The notes: generated by a model from the sequence alone, not told the origin. Counted from the stretch's first letter, positions 1 through 9,281 are shown. The stretch is DNA of 64,000 bases from Geobacteraceae bacterium (GCA_024281055.1 JAMXLF010000013.1:1-64000), one strand, 5' to 3'. Numbers and translations: made by a program.

Positions 1-3000
1 ACAATCTGGGCACAGTCCGCCGGCGGTATCATCACCGTCACGAACGCTCTGCCTAACCCGGTAAAACTGACCTCGGCTTACGGCCAGGTTTTCGGGTCCT
101 ACTCCACCGCGGGTGGTGTTGCTCCGAGTGTAACCGTAACGCCGAACCCCGGCTACAATGTTGCTAGCCCTCTTACCACCTGCACGGGTTCCATCGCGAC
201 CGGGGCCACCTCGTCTACCGTGACCTGCGCGGAAGGGCAATCGGTTCAGGCCATGTTCACCTATGGTCCGCAGGCTGCCGTCATGACGGCAGCCGCCGGT
301 GCGGGCGGTCACGTGAACATGATGCAACTCTCCAACATCTTCGTCGGCCAGAAGTTCGTCAGCGCCGTCAACTTCAAGTTCACCCCGAGCGCCGGCTACA
401 GTGTAAGCGGCATCACCGGCGTGCCCGCCGGTGCGATCGTGACCCCGACGCCTTGGGCAGTTAACCAGGTCGTGTCGGTCATGTTCCCGGCCGGCTACCT
501 GCTCACCAACGTCCCCGTGAACCTCGTCGCTTCGTTCGGGACCACCCAAGCCGTCGCCAATGCCGGTGCGCCCCAGACCATCATCGCTCCCGCGTCGACG
601 GCAACCCTGAACGGCTCCGCCAGCCTCAACGCAGTGAGCTATTCTTGGACCCAGACCAGCGGCCCCGCTACGGCAACCCTTGCCACCCCCACGGCTGCAT
701 CATGCGCCGTCAGCAACATGACCGCCCTGGGCACCTACTTCTTCAAGCTGACCGTTAACGGCAGCGTGTACAAAACCACCAGCGTCACCGTGTCCAACTC
801 GATCGCGGCTGCTGCCGCCACCGAGTGCGTGAACTGCCACGACGCCAACGGCATCGGCGGCGGCCTTGCTGCCGGCGGTGTCTACGCCAACTACACCAGC
901 TCCATTCACGGGCAGAGCACCCACGCCCTCTGCGCCATGTGCCATGTCGGCGCCAACGCCGCCGGCCATCCCGGCACCGTCACGAAAAACAGCGTCGATC
1001 CGGCCACCTTCATCGACAAGGCTGCCGGCGTCAACGGCAACCAGGTTGCTGGGCAACTCATGTGTAACACCTGTCACTCTTCGACGCTTACTGACAAGTA
1101 TGCCATTCCCCATGCGAAAACTGCCCTCGGCGCAACCTGCGCCGGCTGTCACACCGGGACGAACGGCTCGAACGGCATTGGCGATGCGCACTCGATCAAG
1201 GCACCGTCCAATCTGAGCGCCCTGCCCAACACCCTGTGCGAAAACTGCCACAGCCAGGCAACATCAGGCAATGCAACAGCGTCCATCTACAATGCCTACA
1301 AAGCCTCGGTCCATGCCGGTTCCGACGGTGATACCGGCCACAGCAGCTGCGCAGCTTGCCACAGCGGCTCTCATGATGTGACTGTTCACGCCTCGACGCA
1401 AAACGTCGACCCGGTCACCTTCAAGACCACTACTGCTACCGTTGCCACCAGCCATGGTGTTCTTGCCCAAGGCGCCATCTTCTGCACCGGTTGCCACAAC
1501 CCGATTCCGCACAGCACCACCTTCAATGCCGGCTTCACCTGCGCAGGCTGCCACACCAGCACGAACGGCACCGGCGGCACCGGTACTCCCCACGACATTA
1601 AACCGCTTAGCTGCGTGAAATGTCACGAAGTCGGTCAGCAGCAGCCCATCGCCGGCCTGGTTAACGACAACAACGGCGTCCGGGCGATCATGCCTGAATT
1701 CCGGAAGAGATCGCACCACATCCTCAATGGACCTGGTGTTGATCCCACGGACGAGCAGTGCGCCGTATGCCACCTGGAAGGCCACACGGGCACCTACGGT
1801 TTCGGTGTCGATAATACAAAACACATGGCAGACGGCTTTGTCCATCTGCGTAACGCCGACACCGACGCTGAGATCCTGTGGAGCGGCACCGAGCACACCA
1901 ACATGGACAACTTCTGTTTCTCCTGCCATGACTCCAACGGCTGCCAGAGTGCAGTAAATGGTGCGGTCCACGCATTCCTCCCGACTGCAACCGCCCAAAA
2001 CCCGTTCGGTGACACCCTCACCAACGGCTATGACCAGGTTCAGCGCGCCGGCGTTGTCGACGTGAAGACCGCCTTCACCACCACCAACGCCTCTCACCAC
2101 GCGGTCAGCGGTCAGCGGTACCAGTACCGCTTCTCCACCAACGCGAACGCCGCGGCCTGGGCTGCCCGGACCGGCAACCCCCTCCCGGCTGCCAACCAGA
2201 TCGCGGAGAACGATCCTAACTACGTTACCGGCACGTTCGATGCGAGCGAAACCTTCAACGGCACCGAAGGGAATGCAACCCTGTTCGAAGCCGGCAAGTT
2301 CGTTGCCGCGTACACTCCGCTCGGCGCTTCCGCGTCCGTCGGTGACAACTCCACCCTCCACTGCGGCGACTGCCATACCGTCGGCCAGTGGACAAACACG
2401 AACACCACCTACAACAAAGCAGCCATCGGTGCCCACGGCTCCAACAACGAGTACCTGCTGCGCAACAACCTCGGTACCGACGCGATTCACAACAACCTGA
2501 CCTATGTCTGCTTCAACTGCCACGGCAGCGGCAGCCAGCTCGTAGCCGGCGCCACCCACCCGCTCACCAACAAGAACCAGGTGCAAGGGTACGCCACCTC
2601 CCACTCCGTCTCCGCCTTCCACATCCAGTGCCTTGCGGATTCGGCCGACAACATCGGCGTCACCAACCGTCTCTCGATGGCCTGGGTAGGCTACCAAGTC
2701 AAGACCCTTGATTACGCTCCGTACGCCGGTACTGCGGTTGCTCCGGCGGCCGGCAGCGACGGCGCCGTCGGCAACATCACCGGCATCGCCTGCACCAACT
2801 GCCACAACAGCGCCATCCGCAGCGGCTTCGGCGGCATCCACGGCGGCGACAACTCCTACACCGACGGTTTCGGCAGGGCGCAGAAATCCTACCGCTTCAT
2901 GCCGGGTATGGGTAACTACCGCTACGCACCTCCGGGCGGCTGGGACGGCAAAGACACCACCTACGTAGCACCTGTCGGTAGTGCTGATGCCGGCAAACCG

Positions 3001-3222
3001 GTTGGTGGTTGCTACACCAACAGCTCCCTGACCGGGTCCGATCCGAACACCGGCTACAGCGCCTGCAGCCACCACGGCACTGCCGCTGCACCAGATCCCA
3101 ATAATCCTAACGTTCTGGGTGGTGGTACGGCCGGTGCACCGTTCACGAGCACGTCTGCCGAGTACACGATCCGTGATGCTACGGCCGGCAACTCCCTCGT
3201 AACACGGCCGCTGAAGTACTAG
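1..3222 (+). CDS. multihaem c-type cytochrome, 5' end outside window
   Basis: The frame is open from base 1, so the start codon and signal peptide lie upstream and 1,073 codons are visible; the GTG at 220 is internal. Codons 1-180 are Ala/Thr/Val-rich beta-type sequence. Codons about 183-266 look like a PKD/REJ-type domain (YSWTQTSGP near codon 214). From codon 276 (base 826) to codon 935 (base 2805) there are 14 CXXCH haem-attachment motifs, the last being CTNCH. The tail holds a further Cys/His cluster (CSHHG) that is not CXXCH. Such proteins are exported and receive haem in the periplasm, then carry electrons in or beyond the envelope. The genes that follow encode haem-attachment machinery, which fits. 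Identity of the class is clear; the specific cytochrome is not recognised. Confidence 0.95.
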   Translation, partial: TIWAQSAGGIITVTNALPNPVKLTSAYGQVFGSYSTAGGVAPSVTVTPNPGYNVASPLTTCTGSIATGATSSTVTCAEGQSVQAMFTYGPQAAVMTAAAGAGGHVNMMQLSNIFVGQKFVSAVNFKFTPSAGYSVSGITGVPAGAIVTPTPWAVNQVVSVMFPAGYLLTNVPVNLVASFGTTQAVANAGAPQTIIAPASTATLNGSASLNAVSYSWTQTSGPATATLATPTAASCAVSNMTALGTYFFKLTVNGSVYKTTSVTVSNSIAAAAATECVNCHDANGIGGGLAAGGVYANYTSSIHGQSTHALCAMCHVGANAAGHPGTVTKNSVDPATFIDKAAGVNGNQVAGQLMCNTCHSSTLTDKYAIPHAKTALGATCAGCHTGTNGSNGIGDAHSIKAPSNLSALPNTLCENCHSQATSGNATASIYNAYKASVHAGSDGDTGHSSCAACHSGSHDVTVHASTQNVDPVTFKTTTATVATSHGVLAQGAIFCTGCHNPIPHSTTFNAGFTCAGCHTSTNGTGGTGTPHDIKPLSCVKCHEVGQQQPIAGLVNDNNGVRAIMPEFRKRSHHILNGPGVDPTDEQCAVCHLEGHTGTYGFGVDNTKHMADGFVHLRNADTDAEILWSGTEHTNMDNFCFSCHDSNGCQSAVNGAVHAFLPTATAQNPFGDTLTNGYDQVQRAGVVDVKTAFTTTNASHHAVSGQRYQYRFSTNANAAAWAARTGNPLPAANQIAENDPNYVTGTFDASETFNGTEGNATLFEAGKFVAAYTPLGASASVGDNSTLHCGDCHTVGQWTNTNTTYNKAAIGAHGSNNEYLLRNNLGTDAIHNNLTYVCFNCHGSGSQLVAGATHPLTNKNQVQGYATSHSVSAFHIQCLADSADNIGVTNRLSMAWVGYQVKTLDYAPYAGTAVAPAAGSDGAVGNITGIACTNCHNSAIRSGFGGIHGGDNSYTDGFGRAQKSYRFMPGMGNYRYAPPGGWDGKDTTYVAPVGSADAGKPVGGCYTNSSLTGSDPNTGYSACSHHGTAAAPDPNNPNVLGGGTAGAPFTSTSAEYTIRDATAGNSLVTRPLKY

Positions 3223-3280
3223 GCCACAACCTGAGAGGGGAGGGTCCGCAAGGGTCCTTCCCTCCCATTTTGATGCTATG

Positions 3281-3308
3281 AAGCCGGTGCAAGCCGGCTT
3301 TTTTTTAT
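3281..3308 (+). terminator. Rho-independent terminator after the multihaem cytochrome
   Basis: The stem AAGCCGG (3281-3287) pairs with CCGGCTT (3294-3300) around a 6-nt loop, and is followed by a run of T to 3307. A second G/C-rich hairpin (GGGAGGG ... CCCTCCC) lies just upstream at about 3237-3267. Together they should separate the cytochrome transcript from the maturation genes. Confidence 0.8.
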
Positions 3309-3436
3309 TTCAGTTTTCCGCGGCATCTGCTAAAATCAGGTTGGCCGCAGGATACAAAAAAACGGCCACAGTTCATCACGACATAGGACCTCCGTGGTTT
3401 CCGCGCCTCGGGGGTCTTTTGTGGATACGGGCCGGG

Positions 3437-4261
3437 ATGTCGAACTGGGAAACCATACTATTCTGGATAGCGCTGTTGATCTACTCCCTGGCTGCCGGGG
3501 GGTATATTTACGCCGTCGTGTTCAAGAACCCCCGGCCCCTGCCGAAGCTGATGCTCTTCATCGTCACGGGGTTCGTGATCCACAGCGCGGCCATCGGCGC
3601 CCGCTACCTCGCGTTGGGTCACCTCCCTTGGGCCGGCGACTACGAGAGCGCCCTGATGGGGGGGTGGTTCATTACCGCGGCCACGCTCTTCGTGGCCTGG
3701 CGGAACAAGGCCCTGCAGGGACTGGCCACCGCAACCGCCCCCTTGGTCATCATCATGATGGGGTACGGGGTCATGCGCAATCCGACCCTTTCCCCAATGT
3801 CGGCAAGCCTCAAGAGCTACTGGCTCTACATTCACGTCTATTTCGCCTGGCTCGCCTTCGGTGCCTACGCCCTGGCCATGGCGGCGGGGGTCATCTGCCT
3901 CCTGAAGCGGAAAGACCCGGCGAACCCTTCCTATGCGCGATTCCCTTCTCTGGCCGGCCTTGACGAGCTGATATTCCGGTACGTGGTGTTCGGTTTCATT
4001 ACTGACACCCTGATGATCGCTGCCGGGGCAATCTGGGCCAAAGACCTGTGGGGGAGCTACTGGAGCTGGGATCCGGTAGAGACCTGGTCCCTCGTCTCCT
4101 GGCTCACCTACGGCATTGCCATCCACCTTCGGGTGACGTTCGGCTGGCGCGAGACGCGGCTGGCGTGGCTGGTGATCCTCGCCCTGAGCACGGTCATCGT
4201 ATCGTTCTTCGGGGTAAGTTTCATGCTCACCAGCAGCCTCCATATTTTTAATGTGCGGTGA
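3437..4261 (+). CDS. ccsB: System II cytochrome c biogenesis protein CcsB/CcsA (ResC family), copy 1
   Basis: This is a 274-residue polytopic membrane protein of the CcsA/CcsB/ResC family, which delivers haem across the membrane and with ResB forms the haem lyase. The family tryptophan-rich signature WGSYWSWDP is at residues 205-213, followed by WSLVSW and a conserved His in IAIHLR. An upstream in-frame start at 3278 would overlap the terminator. I chose ATG 3437 because the second copy at 12365 begins with the same residues (MSN.E.I.FWI). It is the first gene of a co-directional run reaching 15674 and the paralogue of 12365-13201, differing mainly in the N-terminal third and in a short insert near residue 157. 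Confidence 0.93.
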   Translation: MSNWETILFWIALLIYSLAAGGYIYAVVFKNPRPLPKLMLFIVTGFVIHSAAIGARYLALGHLPWAGDYESALMGGWFITAATLFVAWRNKALQGLATATAPLVIIMMGYGVMRNPTLSPMSASLKSYWLYIHVYFAWLAFGAYALAMAAGVICLLKRKDPANPSYARFPSLAGLDELIFRYVVFGFITDTLMIAAGAIWAKDLWGSYWSWDPVETWSLVSWLTYGIAIHLRVTFGWRETRLAWLVILALSTVIVSFFGVSFMLTSSLHIFNVR

Positions 4262-4262
4262 A

Positions 4263-4302
4263 GGGTTGAGGAGTCGAGGAGTCGAAGAGTTGAGGAGTTG
4301 TA
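4263..4302 (+). repeat. five tandem 8-bp units (GAGTYGAG)
   Basis: Immediately after the ccsB stop codon (4259-4261) come GGGTTGAG, GAGTCGAG, GAGTCGAA, GAGTTGAG and GAGTTGTA. These are five degenerate direct copies with exact 8-bp spacing in a non-coding gap. The function is unknown; slippage-generated or interspersed-repeat origin are both possible. Confidence 0.75.
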
Positions 4303-4340
4303 CCAACATTTATTACAGAGTCGAAAGGATGTAACAGACC

Positions 4341-4760
4341 ATGCAGATAAGCCCGGGACTCGGCGTCGCCATCATGATGAACAACTATCTCCACGATATG
4401 GCCACTGGGCTGCTGGTTGGGAGTGGCTTTGCCCTGCATGCCATCTTCCCCATCCAGAAGTCCATGAACACCCCTCAGGCGACACTCTTCTTCCTCAAGA
4501 CGAATCGCCAGATGGTGAAGTTGTTCAAATTCGCCCTCTGGTGGGTCGTCCTCGGCGGCGTTCCGCGCACCATTTTCTATACGAGCTTCGAATGGGCCAA
4601 CGCCGCGGACAAGCTCCAGGTGCCGGCCCTGGCCGTAAAGCATGTCATGATGTTTGCGGCTGTGGTCTGGGGGGTGGTCGCCTGGCGCCGGATGCAGGCG
4701 AGAGTGGCACTCCTGCGCGACTCGCTGCCGTCCGGAATGCGGGACGAGGTAGAAAGCTGA
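4341..4760 (+). CDS. small inner-membrane protein of unknown function
   Basis: A 139-residue protein with about three hydrophobic segments (residues ~20-38, ~62-80 and ~98-116), ending in a charged cytoplasmic-type tail. I do not recognise the family. It sits between ccsB and two ABC permeases and is separated from the permease gene by only 25 bases, so it is probably co-transcribed and works with the transporter or the haem lyase. ATG 4341 has a loosely placed AAAGGA upstream (4322-4327), and no better start exists. Confidence 0.75.
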   Translation: MQISPGLGVAIMMNNYLHDMATGLLVGSGFALHAIFPIQKSMNTPQATLFFLKTNRQMVKLFKFALWWVVLGGVPRTIFYTSFEWANAADKLQVPALAVKHVMMFAAVVWGVVAWRRMQARVALLRDSLPSGMRDEVES

Positions 4761-4785
4761 AGGCTGGTTTCCAAAGGTTATCAAC

Positions 4786-6015
4786 GTGCTATTCCGTATC
4801 CTCAAAAATTCCTTTCTCAAACGCCCAAAGGCCGTTTTCCTGGTATTTCTCTCCATCACCATGGGAGCAGCCGTGGCCACGGCATTCCTGGGGATTGCCG
4901 GCGAGGTCTCCCACAAGATGGCCCTGGAACTCCGCAGCTATGGCGCCAACATCCTGCTGGAGCCCTCTGCCCTCGAAGGAGGGGGATTCCTGCGGGAAGA
5001 GGACCTGCCGAAGATCAAGACGGTTTTCTGGAAATATAACATAACCGGCTTTACCCCCTATCTTTTCGGAGTCGCGGAATTCAGCGCAAACGGAAAGCAC
5101 GAACGGGGAATCGTGTCCGGGACCTGGTTTAACAAGGAATTGGTGGTGCCCGGAGAGGAAAGCACAGTCCAGGGGATAAAGGTGATCGCTCCCTGGTGGG
5201 ACGTGCAGGGTGGATGGCCGCAGGCCGCGGATGACGCCGTTATCGGCGCTGCCCTGGCAAAGCGACTTGGGCTGTCCGTTGGCGGGCAAGTGGAGGCAAC
5301 GGTCCGGGGGACGGGACAGCGTTTCCGGGTCGCCGGCATCGTCACCACCGGCGGTTATGAGGAGGAGCAGGTCTTTGCCCCCCTGGTCACGGTCCAGTCC
5401 CTGCTGCGGCAGCAGGGGAAGGTCTCCCGTGTCCTCGTGAGCGCACTCACGGTGCCGATGGACGCATTCGGTAGAAAAGACCCCGCCACCATGTCCAAGG
5501 ATGAGTACGAAAAGTGGTACTGTACCGCATACGTGACCTCGGTGGCCAAGAACGTCGAGGAGGTCATGGCCGGCAGCCGGGCGAAGCCGATCTGGCAGAT
5601 CGCCAGCGCCGAGGGAGCGCTCCTCAAGAAACTGAACAGCGTCATGCTCCTCCTGACAATATTGGCCCTTGGCGCCTCGGCCACCGCCGTTTCCACGAGT
5701 CTCATGGCTTCCATGGCGGAGCGGAGCCCGGAAATCGCCCTGATGAAGGCGGTGGGTGCCGACCGTTTCCAGATAACCGCCATATTCGTCGGTGAAACCC
5801 TGATCATCTCCTTGTGCGGGGGAGTAATCGGCTACCTGCTGGGGGACCAGCTTGCCGAGCTTATCAGCCGGACTGTCTTCAACTCTACCATCGCATCTCC
5901 CCTCTGGCTTTTCCCGACCGCCATCGTATCGGCATTTGTCGTGGCCGTTGCCGGAAGCGTTGCCCCCCTGCGCCGGGCCTTGAGGATCGAGCCGGTAAGG
6001 GTGTTGAAAGGATAG
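4786..6015 (+). CDS. FtsX/MacB-type ABC transporter permease 1
   Basis: A 409-residue permease with an N-terminal membrane segment (residues ~15-40), a large periplasmic domain (~45-270) and three C-terminal membrane segments. The FtsX-family cytoplasmic motif PEIALMKAVGA precedes the second of these, and the protein ends with the typical R.EPVRVLKG tail. Translation starts at GTG 4786. It forms a module with the second permease (6088) and the ATPase (7264). The closest known arrangement is the accessory ABC set of P19-type iron-uptake loci (Campylobacter cj1661-cj1663 type). The substrate is unknown. MacB/LolCDE-type transporters move periplasmic substrates by mechanotransmission rather than by a membrane channel. 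Confidence 0.9.
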   Translation: MLFRILKNSFLKRPKAVFLVFLSITMGAAVATAFLGIAGEVSHKMALELRSYGANILLEPSALEGGGFLREEDLPKIKTVFWKYNITGFTPYLFGVAEFSANGKHERGIVSGTWFNKELVVPGEESTVQGIKVIAPWWDVQGGWPQAADDAVIGAALAKRLGLSVGGQVEATVRGTGQRFRVAGIVTTGGYEEEQVFAPLVTVQSLLRQQGKVSRVLVSALTVPMDAFGRKDPATMSKDEYEKWYCTAYVTSVAKNVEEVMAGSRAKPIWQIASAEGALLKKLNSVMLLLTILALGASATAVSTSLMASMAERSPEIALMKAVGADRFQITAIFVGETLIISLCGGVIGYLLGDQLAELISRTVFNSTIASPLWLFPTAIVSAFVVAVAGSVAPLRRALRIEPVRVLKG

Positions 6016-6052
6016 AATTCGCAAGTTGCTTGATGCATATATGACTACCATT

Positions 6053-6080
6053 CTGAATTCTGACTCCTGACTACTGGATT
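6053..6080 (+). repeat. four tandem 7-bp units (CTGAMTY)
   Basis: CTGAATT, CTGACTC, CTGACTA and CTGGATT follow each other directly in the 72-base gap between the two permease genes, ending 7 bases before the next ATG. They therefore occupy the place where a ribosome-binding site would be expected. Confidence 0.7.
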
Positions 6081-6087
6081 CTTCTTT

Positions 6088-7248
6088 ATGACGAAACGAC
6101 GCTGGCTCGTATATCTGGTCGCGCGGGCGCTTGCCCACCGCAAGGGGCGCACCGTACTTCTTCTGGCGGTACTGGCCATGGCGTCCAGTCTGGCCACCGC
6201 TCTCGGTATCGTGTCGATCTCCATGGGAAAACGGGTGGCCGAGGAGGTTCGGAAATACGGCGCCAACCTCGTCATTATCCCCGACAGCGCCCGGCTCGAC
6301 GTGGGAAGCGGGGGGCTCAATTTCGGGGCCGTGACCGAGCCGGCGTACCTGAACCAGCAGGAAGTGGAGGGTGCCTTGGCCCGGAGCGGCCTCAAACCGG
6401 GTCGTTCCTTTCATCTGCGGGGATCGCTGCACTGGAAAGACGCTGACATTCTGGTGGAAGGGGTCAATTTTGACGAGATTCGCCAGCTGTTTCCCTGGTG
6501 GCAGATAAAGGGCGGGTGGCCCGCTGCCGGAGAAGCGGTCGTGGGAAGCGACATGGCGGCCCGGTTGGGGCTCAAGGGGGGCGAGACGCTGGAGCTTGCC
6601 GGACCGGGACAGTCGGTCAGGGTGCGTGTCTCCGGAATAGTTTCTTCGGGGGGAGAGGAGGATGGCCTGTTCTTCCTGAGCCTGCCTGAACTGCAGAAGG
6701 TCCTGGGCCTCGAAGGGAAACTCACCACGGTCAGGCTCCTGGTCACCGCCGAGGGGGAAAGCCTTAAAAAAAGAGCTGCGGCCCTACAGCCTCTTCTGCC
6801 GAAGGCCAAGGTCTCGGAAGTGCGGCAGATTGCGCGGACCAGCGAAGGGCTTCTGGCCAAGGTCAAGCTGCTGATGGTCCTCGTTACCGCGGTGGTGCTG
6901 ATTTCGGCGGGAAGCAGCGTGACCGGCACCATGAGTACCACGGTGCTGGAGCGGGGGAAGGAAATAGGTCTCATGAAGGCAATGGGAGGGGGGCGTTGGG
7001 AGGTATTGCTGATATTCTCCGCAGAGGCTATCATGCTCGGCCTCTTCGGGGGTGGAGCGGGATATCTGCTCGGTAGTGCCGTTGCCCAGTTCATCACGCG
7101 CGCCGTCTTTGCCACATCAGCAGATTTTATCCCCTGGTTTGCCTGTGTCTCCCTCGGCGTGAGTCTTTTCCTCGCCCTTCTGGGGAGTGTCGGACCGTTG
7201 ATATCGGTGTTCAGGCTCGATCCCGTCAGGAGCCTGAGAGGGGAATGA
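6088..7248 (+). CDS. FtsX/MacB-type ABC transporter permease 2
   Basis: A 386-residue paralogue of the preceding permease. It has an N-terminal membrane segment with a basic start (TKRRWLVYLVARAL), a periplasmic domain with the same WW.(I/V).GGWP stretch as permease 1, the FtsX motif KEIGLMKAMGGG, and three C-terminal membrane segments ending in LDPVRSLRGE. The two probably form a heterodimer served by the ATPase at 7264. No good Shine-Dalgarno sequence precedes ATG 6088, where a 7-bp repeat lies instead, so expression may depend on coupling to the upstream gene. Confidence 0.9.
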   Translation: MTKRRWLVYLVARALAHRKGRTVLLLAVLAMASSLATALGIVSISMGKRVAEEVRKYGANLVIIPDSARLDVGSGGLNFGAVTEPAYLNQQEVEGALARSGLKPGRSFHLRGSLHWKDADILVEGVNFDEIRQLFPWWQIKGGWPAAGEAVVGSDMAARLGLKGGETLELAGPGQSVRVRVSGIVSSGGEEDGLFFLSLPELQKVLGLEGKLTTVRLLVTAEGESLKKRAAALQPLLPKAKVSEVRQIARTSEGLLAKVKLLMVLVTAVVLISAGSSVTGTMSTTVLERGKEIGLMKAMGGGRWEVLLIFSAEAIMLGLFGGGAGYLLGSAVAQFITRAVFATSADFIPWFACVSLGVSLFLALLGSVGPLISVFRLDPVRSLRGE

Positions 7249-7263
7249 TGAAGGTGAAGAGGT

Positions 7264-7944
7264 ATGGTCATGTCAACCACAATCATTGAAACAGGCGGCC
7301 TCACCAGAAACTACGGTGACATATGCGCTCTGAAGCCGCTTGATCTGAAGGTTCCCGAGGGGGAGTGGCTGTCGGTCATGGGACACTCAGGTTCCGGGAA
7401 AAGCACTCTTCTGAATCTGCTGGGCGGTCTCGACAGGCCGAGCAACGGCTCACTGAGAGTTGGTGGGGAAGATATGCAGGGCCTCACCGAGGACGGCCTC
7501 GCTCGTTTTCGGCGGGAATTCGTAGGGATCATCTTTCAGCAGCACCATCTGATTCCCTATCTGACGGCCGTGGAAAACGTCATGATGGCGCAGTACTTTC
7601 ACAGTGTTCCTGACGAGGCGGAAGCAAGGCTCGCCCTGGAGCGGGTGGGGCTCGGTCACCGCCTGAAGAACCGGCCGAGTGAGCTGTCGGGGGGGGAGCA
7701 GCAGCGGGTTTGCATTGCCCGGGCCATCATCAACAGCCCGAAGCTCCTGCTGGGTGACGAGCCGACCGGCAACCTGGACCACAAGAGTACGCTGATGGTG
7801 ATGGAGCTTCTCAAGGAGCTGCGGGCCGAGGAACGTTTCACCATAGTCATGGTGACCCATAACCCGGAAGTGGCGGCCTGGGGGGATCGAACCATCTACC
7901 TGGATGACGGCATACTTGTGCGGGAAGAACGGACGAGGTCCTGA
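7264..7944 (+). CDS. ABC transporter ATP-binding protein (LolD/MacB type)
   Basis: A 226-residue ATPase with Walker A GHSGSGKST (residues 40-48), Q-loop region IIFQQHHL, signature LSGGEQQR (141-148), Walker B LLLGDEPTG with D165/E166, and the switch His in VTHNPE. The length fits LolD/MacB-type stand-alone ATPases. It energises the two permeases upstream. Its stop codon overlaps the start of the DUF2318 gene by one base (TGATG), so the two are translationally coupled. The start could be ATG 7264 or ATG 7270. Confidence 0.95.
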   Translation: MVMSTTIIETGGLTRNYGDICALKPLDLKVPEGEWLSVMGHSGSGKSTLLNLLGGLDRPSNGSLRVGGEDMQGLTEDGLARFRREFVGIIFQQHHLIPYLTAVENVMMAQYFHSVPDEAEARLALERVGLGHRLKNRPSELSGGEQQRVCIARAIINSPKLLLGDEPTGNLDHKSTLMVMELLKELRAEERFTIVMVTHNPEVAAWGDRTIYLDDGILVREERTRS

Positions 7945-9281
7945 TGGTTCTGGCCAAGCTTGCACCGCATCTCCTTTCCTGGGCCGGGATTGTCCTGGCC
8001 ATGGGGAGAGGGTTTTCCGGCCGGCGTTCCGTCGTGGCGGCCGGAGCGATCGTCGGGTTTCCCCTCGGGGTGGCCGGAGCCTGCCTGCTTTCCCGTGCGT
8101 ACCCGGGAGATTTTTCCTTCGCGATAATCAGGGATATCGTGGGGGGAAGCTTTCTCCTGCTCTGGGGCGGGGCCGTTGCGGCCATCTACAGCAGCACTGT
8201 TCGGGAATTCCCGCGGTCGTGGGGAGAACGGCTCGCGAATTCTCCGTTCTGTGCCGGGGCCGTTGCCCTTTCATCCGGCATGATCGCAGGAGCTATCAGC
8301 GCCTGCCGGCTCGTCGGGACCTATAACACTCTCCCGCCGTTCCTGCTCCTCGCGTTGGCGGCCTCCATTCTGGCCTTGGCGGCCCTCGCGGTCGAAAGGG
8401 CTCTTGCGGCCTCCTTCCCGGTGTCGCACTCGGGCCTGATGGCATCCGTGGTGGCGCTCCTTCTCTTCAGCGCTTCGTCCATCATCCGGCTCGATCTTTT
8501 TTCGCCGCTCACCATGAAGCTGATGAAGTTTTCCCACGATTTCGTCCACCAGTTTTTCGAGTCGATGCTGATTCCTGACCACCTCTTCATCCGCACGTAT
8601 CTCTGGGGGTACATCGGGCTCCTGTTCGGCAACGGGGTCGGTTTCTGGGGGGCGCTCATCCTCTGGTTCACCCCGGCGGTCCTTGTTGCACTGGCCATCC
8701 AATGGGAGCGGCTGCCGTCGGTGGCCCATATCCGGCAGGGAGCCCAGCGTCGACGGCTTCTGGCCACCGGCATCAGGGCGCGGCGCTTCCGGCTCGTTAT
8801 TCCCGTGCTTGCGATGGTGGTCCTGGCGGCTGCGGTCTACCGGAGCCGTTTCCCGAGCGTGGAGTACTGGGACCCGAAACCGCTGCCGATCTCGGCAAGC
8901 CCCTCCGGGGATATTTTCATCCCGAAAAAAGGGGATGTCGACCTGGAGGATGGCAAGTTGCACAAGTACCTGTTCAAGCAGGGAGGGCGGGAAGCACGCT
9001 TCTTCGTGTTGATGACCCCTGCCGGGAAGTTGACCGTCGATCTGGATGCCTGCGCCATTTGCAAGCCGGACGGCTATGGCCAGGCTGAAGGGACGGTGAT
9101 CTGCTATTACTGCAAGACGCTCATCCCGTTGGAAACAGTTGGACAACCGGGAGGATGCAACCCTATCCCGCTTCCGTTTACGGAGAAGGAAGACGGGGTA
9201 CACATTGACGGTCTGACTCTCCTCAACATGTGGGGAACTAACGCCCAGTCAACTGCGCGGGTAAAGGGGGGGGGCAAGTGA
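7944..9281 (+). CDS. DUF2318-type Fe-S membrane protein
   Basis: A 445-residue protein with about eight to nine membrane segments in residues 1-310 and a C-terminal cysteine domain. The cysteine pattern is C370-x2-C373 ... C387-x2-C390 ... C405, inside the family motif C..C....YGQ..G...C..C. This is typical of DUF2318 proteins, which occur beside P19/FTR1 iron importers and are predicted to bind a metal or Fe-S centre outside the membrane. Here it overlaps the ATPase gene by one base and the ResB-like gene by four (GTGA). This ties it to both the ABC module and the haem-lyase genes. No FTR1 or P19 homologue is present in the window. Confidence 0.85.
   Translation: MVLAKLAPHLLSWAGIVLAMGRGFSGRRSVVAAGAIVGFPLGVAGACLLSRAYPGDFSFAIIRDIVGGSFLLLWGGAVAAIYSSTVREFPRSWGERLANSPFCAGAVALSSGMIAGAISACRLVGTYNTLPPFLLLALAASILALAALAVERALAASFPVSHSGLMASVVALLLFSASSIIRLDLFSPLTMKLMKFSHDFVHQFFESMLIPDHLFIRTYLWGYIGLLFGNGVGFWGALILWFTPAVLVALAIQWERLPSVAHIRQGAQRRRLLATGIRARRFRLVIPVLAMVVLAAAVYRSRFPSVEYWDPKPLPISASPSGDIFIPKKGDVDLEDGKLHKYLFKQGGREARFFVLMTPAGKLTVDLDACAICKPDGYGQAEGTVICYYCKTLIPLETVGQPGGCNPIPLPFTEKEDGVHIDGLTLLNMWGTNAQSTARVKGGGK

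Noticed and set aside
1264-3075. 603-residue open frame on the minus strand, antisense to the cytochrome
   Set aside because: The plus strand has 14 CXXCH motifs in a continuous frame; the antisense frame is a by-product of high-GC codon use and shows no family character.
3278-3436. N-terminal extension of the first CcsB
   Set aside because: It overlaps the terminator hairpin, has no homologous counterpart in the second CcsB and is not membrane-like.
4789-6432. 547-residue minus-strand frame across the first permease
   Set aside because: It overlaps two genuine permease genes and lacks a start signal or recognisable domain.
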